Source: Anaspis maculata (lineage: Eukaryota > Arthropoda > Insecta > Coleoptera > Scraptiidae). Taken from it: DNA of 64,000 nucleotides. The translations under genes were made by a program, and so were the position numbers. This document shows, in pieces, positions 55,727-64,000 of this stretch; within the stretch, counting starts at the first letter, position 1, and each line of letters opens with the position of its first letter. The notes under the pieces were generated by a model. The model ran no database searches. It worked only from the letters and a program-made list of their open reading frames with translations, and was not told the origin of the DNA. The DNA lies in the NCBI GenBank assembly GCA_949128115.1, contig OX421966.1:65283416-65347415 (forward strand). Reading direction: 5' to 3'.

Positions 55727-57592
55727 TAGTACGGACGTTAGGGGATCCAACCTTGCATTTCATCCCGATGCAAAACGCTTTTGTACGTGAGTAGTAGGTA
55801 CCTATAGGTAATTTTTAAGAAGTGGTGCCCCGGTGGAACCCGCGACTGGCGTGCTTCCGAAGAAGTCGAAGGTCCAAAAAATTACCATTTTTGAAATCGT
55901 TGCTTTTTTGATACTTTTTTTGCTGGACTATATATTTCCAAGGTCGAGGAGCACAATGCAGTAAATTTCCAGAAAGTGTCATGCACCAGTGGCGTACCAA
56001 ACGGCTGCGAAGGGGCCGAGATGCGATTCTTCACAAGTCTTATGGTAAACCTGACCTAATACTTTTTCTGACATGTTTGGTATCATTTCTGACCAAATCG
56101 CACATTCCGATTCCAAAAATTAGTATGAAATTCAGATAGAGACGTGTTTGGACCGGTTTTATCATGGAAAACATGATTCTTTCACCCTCAAAATTGATGT
56201 TTTGTAATTCTGCTTCCATCACTGTCCAATGTTATTATAACTATGATTTCGACTTAGACAGTTGGTTTGGGCTATTTAACACAAAAATATGATTTGCTGA
56301 ACTTTTTTCCGTTTTCACAAAGTCATAGCATGATTTTGTTTCTTGAGATGTATCATGTCAAAGCTTGATGTGACGAAACGTGCTATTTCACAGAAAACAT
56401 TAGGCTAGGATCAGAATGTAGCGTTGATTTGGTACTTTATTTATTTCAAGGAATGGAAATAGTTTTCTCTATCGAACAAAATTGAAAAAACTGAAATCGG
56501 AGTCGTGTTTAAGTCATGACATCCTTTCTTTCGACACTGCGAGCTTTTGGAATTAAATTTCTACATGATACACGTTTTGGAACAAAACTGCCGTGTGACT
56601 TTGTCACATCGATAGAAACTTCTGGTGAATGAAATTCATCTATAAAATAGTTTAATTGAAAAACTTGTGTCAAAATTATGATCATCAGTAATTTGAACCA
56701 CAATGGGAATGAAGCTCAAAAACGACAAATTCATAGGTCGAAACTACCCGTTTTTTCAAAATAATCATTCCGCAATGTCGAAAGAAAAACTATGACATGA
56801 CTGAAATACGGCTCCGTTTCCAGTTTTTCCTATATTGTTTGATAGAGAAATCTATTTTTATGCCTTGAAATGGATAAAGTACAAAATCAAAGCCACATTT
56901 TGACCCTAGTCTAATTTTTCCTGTAAAAAAGCACGTTTCGTCACATCAAGCTTTGACATGATACATCTCAAGAAACAAAATCACTCCGTGACTTTGTGAA
57001 AACCGGAAGAAAGTTCAGCAAATGATATTATTGTCTAGAATAGCCCAAACTAACTGACCAAGTTATAATAACATTGAATAATGGTAGAAGTAGAATTACA
57101 AAACATCAATTTTGAGGGTGAAAAAAATCATGTTTTTTGATAAACCGGGTCAAACACGTCTCTATCAAAATTTCATACTTATTTTTGGAATCAGAATTTG
57201 CGATTTGGTCAGAAATGATACTAAACATGTCAGAAAAAGTATTAGGTCAGGTTTACCATAAGACTTGTGAAAAATCGCATCTCGGCCCCTTCGCAGCCGT
57301 CTGGTACGCCACTGTTGCATGACTTTTTCTGAAAAACTTATTTCATTGTGTTCCTCGGCTCCAAAAATATGTGGTCCGGCGAAAAAATCAGGAAAAAAGC
57401 AACGATTTGGAAAATGGTAATTTTTTTGACCTTCGACCTCTTAGGGAGCACGCCATTCGCGTGTTCCATCGGGGCACCACTTCTCAAAAATTACCCATAG
57501 GTACCTACTACTCACGTGCAAAAAAAGTTTTGCATTGGAATGAAATGCAAGGTTGGTCCTGATATGTGCCGCTAACATCCGTACAAATAGGG
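55727..57592. mobile_element. 1.9-kb foldback element, TAGTCCGG-related termini
   Basis: Arms of about 800 bp (55727-56545 and 56770-57592) are inverted with a ~220-bp loop. The left end TAGTACGGACGTTAG and the right end (complement) TTTGTACGGATGTTAG resemble the 7-kb element's TAGTCCGGATGCTAG, and the subterminal CCAACCTTGCATTTCAT matches that element's AACCTTGCATTT. The exact outer base and TSD are not resolved. Confidence 0.8.
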
Positions 57593-59784
57593 TTACGGTT
57601 GAGATTTTGAAAATGGATTTTTTTTCGAAAATTAGAGAATATAGTTTTCTGGATGTATCCATCAGGAGGCTGCATGTCAAATTTGAAACTTCTCTTTCAA
57701 AAAATAACGAGAGAAAATGAAATGGAATTTATCGAGGTATTTATTTGTTTTCTTCATAATAGTTTTGCCAATTTCAATAACCCCTTTAAAATTAGTAAGT
57801 AACAAGATGAGTTACCTAATTGTTACCCTCGTTGTTGTTGCTGTTGTTACCTACCTCTCATCGAATTATTGAAAAAATGAGAGGTGTGGTACTTGGTCGC
57901 GAAAAAAGAAAAAGTTTTTCATTTGTTTTCTGGAATTCTCGTATGCCAAAACGTCGAGATCTGTGAAAAAAAATCATGTTATGTGTGTGTCTGTGTAGGT
58001 ATATGTGTGTCACTGAGTTTCTGACCTTCGATTTCCGTTAATCATCCTATAAGACTGACACACAAAAAAATCACTCAGCACATCAGGAAGATTGCTTTGC
58101 TGCTTTGAATAAATTTGCCTAATATCCATCAGTTGATGTGAATTTTTTTGTAATGAGCAATAATAATTAGGTGTTATGAACCACTTTTTATTCGACACGG
58201 GGCATATCATATTTGCAAAGAAATGATGTCTGCGACGCAAGGTCACGTAATTGGTTTTTTGTGCCACCCCTGGATGAGGCACCGTCGCACCAGCAGCATC
58301 CCAGCATCAGAGACGCCCTCGCCCACCCCTCGTAAACTATTAGTACTATTACTATTACATGTACATACAAGAGGGGCGCGTTTGATACATTAGAGCATTA
58401 GAATACTACGCATCATGGTATGGGATGGTGCAAAACTGATGCTGCCGAGGAATATTATCGAGATTCGGCGCACGTTTTGGTCCAGTTAGCTACACCAACA
58501 CAATGCGAAGAGGGTGAGTGGAGATACTCGGCGATGTTTTAGGGGTTGGGGGAGGCTCGGGATCAGCTGATTCCTGATTCATCATTATTTTCTCACCCGC
58601 CAAGCCGAACGCCGGCGGCAACCACCCTTCGATCAGTTTGACGAATGACGAGATATTATATTCAACAGCTGTATATTGCAGCAGTTATGCAATTACAGTT
58701 ATTTCATACATCATTTTTGATGTATGAAATATGCAGTAACGTGAATGAAGTATATTATTTCTCTGTACGATTGGTGTAGTTGAGTACCTACCTATGTTAA
58801 TAATTGAGAAAATGTGACGCAACAATACTTTTAGGGCGAGTTTTTGAGCGGAATGTCCCTTCGGGAGAAGAAGTTTTGGAACTTGATTGGAATCCATTCT
58901 TGGAATAAAATGAGATACAAGACCTTCTATATCGAGCATTTTACCCCTGCTCTATTATTCCTTCAGATTTCATTGAGAATTCCACTTATTTTGTTTCTCG
59001 TAAGTTCGTAGGTATAGGTATACAATCCAATTGATCCAATTTCAAAATTCAGACCATCTAGCTATTTATTTCATGTATTACATCTCCTAACAAGTGTGTG
59101 ATAATTTATTTCATTGAAAATATCATAAGGCTGTGAAAAATTCAGCGAAAAAGCAAGAGGGGGACGATTTTGTTTGAATAAATAATCCAGTAACGTCATC
59201 AGATTTCACACTAACCAGGCAACCTTGTCTGAGTCGCTAACCTACAATAGCAACTAAGAATTTCTATTCCAAACTTTGAAACCAGTTTATCAAACTATCG
59301 GTTTCAACTGCAATTGCTGGTATGGTTGCTCCAATAACGAAAAATCTGCACACAACGAACTGTTTGTATCAGTGTCAAAAAACTTGGAGGTGCGCAAACC
59401 GAGGCGCAAACACTAGTTTCAGTCTGCGAATTTCCGGAAAACGAGACTTCTTGACTGTTGCAGAGATCAAGCAATACTAAATTTGATAAGACATAACTCA
59501 TTTGCTATGGAAAGTGGCACTACTTCGAACTAATGGACGGCAATAGAACGTATCCACAATGTCCAAGTCAACATCAGGCAAATTTCTTGAGTCCCCTTGC
59601 TCAAACCACTCTCCGTAACATACAGGATGTCAAATTCAAAACTTACAATCGCCTGTAAGTCTAAAACAAAAGGAGATATCGAAAATGGCCCAAAACCGTT
59701 TTGACAGAATGGAGGGGTCAGTGAATCACCCCCACCCAGTGTCTGAGCCCCAGCCCCCTCCACTGTTTTACTTGGCCTGGCCTG
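57593..59784. other. Unassigned ~2.2-kb interval, possibly host intergenic DNA
   Basis: No repeats shared with the rest of the window. GT-rich run at about 57976-58013, GTT-rich run at 57830-57850, and a hairpin at 58701-58730. Minus ORFs of 90 codons (58010-58282 and 59530-59802) have no recognised domain. Confidence 0.35.
58701..58730. repeat. Perfect 13-bp stem hairpin
   Basis: ATTTCATACATCA, TTTT loop, then TGATGTATGAAAT. Function unknown. Confidence 0.75.
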
Positions 59785-60460
59785 GCCCCCCATCACGAAC
59801 ACGGAGGAAGAGTATTGTAATCGTGCCGAATAAAAGTTTTGAGAATACGCCGGATATATCCATTTCGAGGTTTTTCATGACGATTGAGACCATTTCCAGA
59901 ATGAAATGATGTCTGTCCGCTAGTGTGTATGTCTGTGACCTTCCACGATAACTGCCGAAACGTTGATCTGATCCACTTGAAATTTGGTATGCGGACATGG
60001 TTTCAATCTAGAATGAGCTGACTAGTTTTTAGCTGTCATCTGTCAAGCATAAATTTCACTATTAGAAAATGACAGAAGCTACATCTCACGGAACTTGACT
60101 TGCATTATGTCATTTAAAAGCTCTTGAAGAACTGTATTCAGGACAGTTAAACATATTTCCCTACCTGTTATCTGTCAAACTATAAAAAACTTTCAAATCT
60201 GGAGCTTTGCTATTTTATTTATTCAAAATTTATATGACAGATTTGAATCAAACTTGGCAGGAAGCACAATTACTGAAGAATCAAACTAATGCTGAAGTTG
60301 TAGTTCCCCACCATTTTCCGGACAAGCGCTATGGATTTTCAAAGTTTGGCCTGGCCGATTTCAGCCACGCTTGCCTGTTACTCGACTTTTGGCCCATTTA
60401 ATTTCCTTAGCAACCAAACCGGTACGTTTTTGTTTCATTGACGTATCTTTGTCAAAGTGA
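59785..60460 (+). repeat. Interspersed repeat A, copy 3
   Basis: Closest to copy 1 (1645-2330), including the GTTTGGCCTGGCCGATTTCA end and GACAAAATGGTTATGGATGC, then repeat B. Confidence 0.8.
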
Positions 60461-61125
60461 CAAAATGGTTATGGATGCAGACAGATCTCGGTGTGTTTTC
60501 TTGTATCGTTTAAGACAGTGCGCCCCGATCTTTTGTGTCTTCAAGTATGGTTTTGGGACTCCGTGAACCTCCTTGTGTTTTCTGCAGATTCAGGAACTCC
60601 AGTATGCCCATTTTCTTAACATAAACGTGCAAGCCCTAATGTGTGCAGTTCCCTTGTATGATTCGCGACCAGGGCCTCGAGAGCCCCATGTGTCTTCCTG
60701 CCGTTCAAGGCCCTGATGCGGCAGGCCTTTATCGAGGCCTCCATCCTTGGCCATCAGATTTTGCCGTTTCAGGCCAAAACGGCGCCCTTGTGTCTCCTTG
60801 GATTGATTGAAGCCCTATAGGCTCCCTGGTGTCTACAAGTGTCTTTTGGTACCCCATTGAGCCCCTCTCTCGCTTTTTTACTTTTCATAACTATTGTGCC
60901 GTTGGGTGTGGTTCGAGCCTCACCTCCTGATGGGCTCGAAGCCTTATTTCACAGGTCACTTAGGAGCCCTGAATTGCAGTTAATTAGAACTTTGCTCCAG
61001 GTTCTCAATCCGTGAACTGATTTCCACCAGTTATTTTTGGAACAATAATTTGAGTTGCATCATTTAAGGCAACAGTGCGCCCCGATTTTTTGTGTCTTCA
61101 AGTGTTGTTTGGGGCTCCGTGAAGT
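60461..61125 (+). repeat. Repeat B, copy 2
   Basis: GTGTCTTCAAGTATGGTTTT and related blocks aligned with 2331-2900. Leads directly into repeat C, showing that A, B and C are parts of one ~1.8-kb repeat. Confidence 0.75.
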
Positions 61126-61610
61126 TAGTTAGTTAGCTACCTAGTTCTACCTTTTTATTTATTTTATCAGACGGCCCCGTGGCGCAGGTGGTTGAGTGGC
61201 TGCCTGCGGCCATGTAGGCTTCGGGTTCGATTCCCGTAAATGTCTGGTTGTTTGTGTTGTCCAATTTGCAATTTTTCTGAGCACTTATGTGAAACCGATA
61301 ATAAAGGGCAAAAACTCCCATGGCCAGCGCAGGCCAATAAGGAGGAAAACATTCATTTATTTTATTATTTTTATTTATTTTTCAATTATTTCATCACCTT
61401 GGAAATGTAACCTGTCACTGATGGTTTTGTCGGCCCAACAATGGAATCAGGATCCTTGCTCAACGCCTAACTCAACAGAATTTTTTCATCAATTTCCAAA
61501 CCAAATCCTTTCCCTCCCGAAGGGACACTTCGATCAAAATCATCACTGACGTCTCTGGATACCGCCAGGAAAGTTTTGTGTCGCCTCACAACAGCAGATT
61601 TTTTTTCTTC
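61126..61610 (+). repeat. Interspersed repeat C, copy 3, split by a SINE
   Basis: Left part CTACCTAGTTCTACC up to 61169 and right part from TTTCATCACCTTGG (about 61385) with the GAAGGGACACTTCGATCAAA core. SINE 61170-61375 sits between. Confidence 0.8.
61170..61375 (+). mobile_element. tRNA-derived SINE (family 1), copy 2
   Basis: Starts GACGGCCCCGTGGCGCAGGT. The B box is within CGGGTTCGATTCCCG, and the body contains CCAATAAGGAGG with a (T/A)-rich tail. Inserted in repeat C between CTAGTTCTACC and TTTCATCACC, as shown by copies at 3361 and 4893. Confidence 0.88.
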
Positions 61611-61654
61611 AAATGGCAACCTCCACTTGTGATAATTCGAGTGAAATGAATCGA

Positions 61655-61850
61655 CTCCGGCTGAGTTTTGAAAACAACCGACCTCAAGTGATTCCACAGA
61701 AAGAAGTCTGGAGGAGTCAAGTCCGGTGATTGAGGAGGCCATTTAATGGGCTCTTTTTCTGCCAATACACCGATCTGTACAATGATTATTTAACCATTGA
61801 CTAACTAGACATCAGTGAGGTGGAGCTCTGTTGGGTTTGAAATGAAGTAA
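61655..61850 (-). pseudogene. Inverted fragment of Tc1/mariner-type transposase C-terminus
   Basis: On the minus strand the frame from about 61740 reads WPPQSPDLTPPDFFLWNHLR then SVVFKTQPESI, the hallmark C-terminal segment around the third catalytic Asp of mariner-like transposases. Just upstream, the remains of the second catalytic block (a degraded QQDGAPP) are visible near 61830. It is a short inverted duplicate of part of the pseudogene at 61890-62790. The WPPQSPDLTPPD core is better preserved here than in the plus copy. Non-functional. Confidence 0.8.
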
Positions 61851-61889
61851 GTTTTCGGTCAAATTAGGGTTTCCATCTAGGACCGTTCG

Positions 61890-62790
61890 ATTTCCTGATT
61901 CCTGAACTATAAGGAACTTGAGGGATAATGTTCCTGATGTGCGGATTGATGTGCGGATTGAGTTTTGTCAAGCTATGATGCAACGAATCACCGTAAAACC
62001 TCAACTTATGGGAAATATTTGTTTTGGTGACGAATGCACTTTTCACTTGCATAAAATAGTAATGTGAACAAACAAAATTGTTGCTACTGGAGTGACGGCA
62101 ATTCTCACGTTTTCCGGGAAGAACATACAAGACAAAAATTTGGATGGCAGTGCGCTTTATGCAGGGATGTTGAAAATCGCCATCGAGCCCCTAATAGTTC
62201 AGAAATTATAAAATCAGACGGACCTAAATGAGAACCCTAATTTAACTAAAGATTCACTCCATTTGCAACAAGATGGAGCTCCACCTAACCAGGGCCGGCT
62301 TTAGGGTGTAAACTTTGGGGGGCTTTTTTTTATTATCTCGAAAAACTTTTATCCGCGGCGCTTTTTACTCACAATTTGTGCAAGCTATCAACATTATTGT
62401 TATCATTAAAAAAACGCTTGAGATGCTACTTTTTCATTCATAAAAGGGCGCATTAAAGAACTTCGCCCTGGGTGCCAAAAGCTGTAAGGCCGGCCCTGCA
62501 GCTAAGCTAACTATGAATAGTTAGTCAATGGTCAGATAATCATTATACAGATCGGTGGATTGGCAGAGAGGAGGAGTCATTGAAGGGCTTCCCAGATCAC
62601 CAAACTTGACTTCTCCAGTCCAGTCTTCAGTCTTCTTTCTGTAGGATCACTTGAAGTCGGTGCTTTTCAAAACTCAGCCGGAGTCGATTGAAGAACTGCG
62701 GTGTAGAATTACCGAAGAATGTCGCGCGCTTTCAAGAGAAACCTCCGAGAACGTTATCAGACAAGAAATCTGGAATCTCAATCGTGAGTT
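61890..62790 (+). pseudogene. Tc1/mariner-type transposase pseudogene, interrupted
   Basis: Across shifted frames: RIEFCQAMMQRI then NICFGDECTFHLHK (first catalytic Asp codon at 62029-62031), VNKQNCCYWS then FREEHTRQKF, and LQQDGAPPN (second Asp at 62272-62274). A hAT MITE interrupts the gene here. It continues LPRSPNLTSP, where the third catalytic Asp context is damaged, a stop, and DHLKSVLFKTQPESIEELR. This is the DDE catalytic domain of a mariner-like cut-and-paste transposase that cleaves TIR ends and inserts at TA. Frameshifts, a stop and the insertion make it dead. The N-terminal DNA-binding domain and TIRs are not seen. The 3' end runs into repeat A copy 4. Confidence 0.85.
62290..62498. 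mobile_element. hAT MITE (CAGGGCCGGC termini) inside the transposase pseudogene
   Basis: 209 bp, with ends CAGGGCCGGCTTTAGG and GTAAGGCCGGCCCTG. Flanks CACCTAAC (62282-62289) and CAGCTAAG (62499-62506) match at 6 of 8 positions, consistent with an aged 8-bp hAT duplication. Includes a G-run GGGGGGC. Confidence 0.85.
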
Positions 62791-62794
62791 CGAT

Positions 62795-63720
62795 TTCGAA
62801 AATTTTATTTCCAAAAATTATTCAATTCTTTCCTCCAACTTTCATTCACAGCATGTCTGCACCTAAAATGAATATTTCGGGGGCTCACCGCAAGTCAAAG
62901 TTGGCATTGTAGTTTTTTCAAATTCACAGAATATACAAATTTCATTTTGAAAAAATTACGAGAATAACGATTTTGAAAATAGGTCTACAGGACGTCCAAT
63001 CCAATATACTTTCGATATCAGTTTGACTTTTCAGGAAAAAGCTGATCGCCGAGCAGTAATGAATTTTTGAGTGGAGTCCTGCATCAAAGCCGAGTCGTTC
63101 TGGTCGATATTTCGGGCGAGAGACCCTCTCGGATAGCAACGGCTAGAAGAAATTTTGAAAATTCATACCACTCGACTGGGAATAGGTGGACGATTGCAAC
63201 TGCAGACTGTGTTTGACTCTTTTGTTATGTTGCTTACTGCCAAATTTGGTTCCAATCCATCAAATAGATTTTGAATAATTGAATGGTGAAGTTTTGAACT
63301 TTGACATTTTTTATTATTTGACAGATGACAGATAGGGAAAAACTTTCAACTGTTCTGAATACAGTTTTTTATGGGCTCTTAAACGGTATATTGGAAATCA
63401 AGTTCTGTGTTGTATAACATCTGTCATTCTTTGATAGTAACATTTCCGTTTGACGGATGGCATCCAAAAACTAATGGACTCATTCCAGGGACCAACAATA
63501 TCCGCATGCCAAATTTCAATCGATTGGATCAACGCTGCGGCTGTAATCGTAGAAGGTTACAGACAGACACACATACACACAGACAGACATCACTCCAAAA
63601 ATGTTTTTAATCGCCTTGGGGGACCTCAAAATGAATATATCCGTCTTTATCTCGAAAACATTTTTTTGCGCGTTCACAATACTTCCCCTCCTCGTTGGGT
63701 GGTGGGTCGGGAAGTAAAAT
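62795..63720 (-). repeat. Interspersed repeat A, copy 4 (inverted, long 3' variant)
   Basis: The complement aligns with 3708-4545 over its full length, from ACTTCCCGACCC to the ATTCATTTTAGGTGCAGACA extension. It abuts the mariner pseudogene. Confidence 0.82.
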
Positions 63721-64000
63721 TAACGTTAATCGCAGTTTTCCACAGCAAATACATGATTTATAGAATCGTACCGCATTCTATTGATAGATGACTTCATCAG
63801 AAACAATCCACGGAAAAAATCAAGTCTTCATGACTTTCCGTTCTCTATTTATGTGAGTTCCAGCAAAATTCCAGGTATACTGGAGTTTTTCCAGTCTCCT
63901 AGGTGAATCCCACCTGTGACGGCTTGTGACTTCTAGTATGTTGTTAAGGGCATATTTATGAATACAGATGCCAAAAATCGTCCAGTAATTATCAATTTCT
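63721..64000. other. Unassigned window end
   Basis: No recognisable feature. Confidence 0.3.

Overview
The window looks like arthropod, most probably insect, nuclear DNA. It is AT-rich with dispersed GC-rich patches, has no operon-like gene packing, carries tRNA-derived SINEs and microsatellites, and is dominated by transposable elements (TEs), most of them palindromic ('foldback') non-autonomous elements with recognisable target-site duplications (TSDs). I recognise no intact host gene, rRNA or functional tRNA. Nearly all ORFs of 60-140 codons are fortuitous readings of repeats. The only long, clearly protein-coding region is a Ty3/gypsy retrotransposon on the minus strand: gag 26507-27934 and pol 24351-26582, with a primer-binding site and 5' LTR to the right. 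It is cut off before the integrase.

Layout. 1-1.5 kb: foldback element. 1.6-5.2 kb: interspersed repeats A, B and C. 5.2-6.7 kb: degenerate minisatellite split by a MITE, which is itself split by a solo LTR. 7.1-8.9 kb: GC-rich sequence of unknown nature. 9.1-16.1 kb: 7-kb composite unit with ~450-bp terminal inverted repeats (TIRs), a 270-bp tandem repeat interrupted by other repeats, and an internal foldback. 16.1-19.0 kb: a foldback inserted into a copy of itself. 19-24.3 kb: MITEs, a SINE, unassigned DNA and a ~133-bp tandem array. 24.35-28.9 kb: truncated gypsy element. 30.9-33.2 kb: a SINE split by a TIR element that carries a MITE, a tRNA-like SINE and a hAT MITE. 34.6-37.2 kb: TIR element. 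37.7-40.8 kb: second copy of a 2-kb repeat (F), with a TIR insertion. 41.5-45.8 kb: nested MITEs, including a TTAA-flanked element holding a TA-flanked one. 46.2-46.9 kb: very GC/CpG-rich island, the best candidate for a host-gene 5' end. 47.7-57.6 kb: five further foldbacks or hAT elements. 59.8-63.7 kb: repeats A, B and C again, a SINE, and a broken mariner-type transposase with a hAT MITE inside it.

The most notable pattern is a shared terminal grammar. Several long-palindrome families that otherwise look unrelated begin TAG-N-C and are flanked by perfect 3-bp target duplications (TTA, TAC, CAT, TAT, TTA). This suggests that one transposase mobilised many non-autonomous families. Boundaries of inverted repeats were found by reading and are accurate to a few bases at TSD-supported ends and to about 10-30 bp elsewhere.
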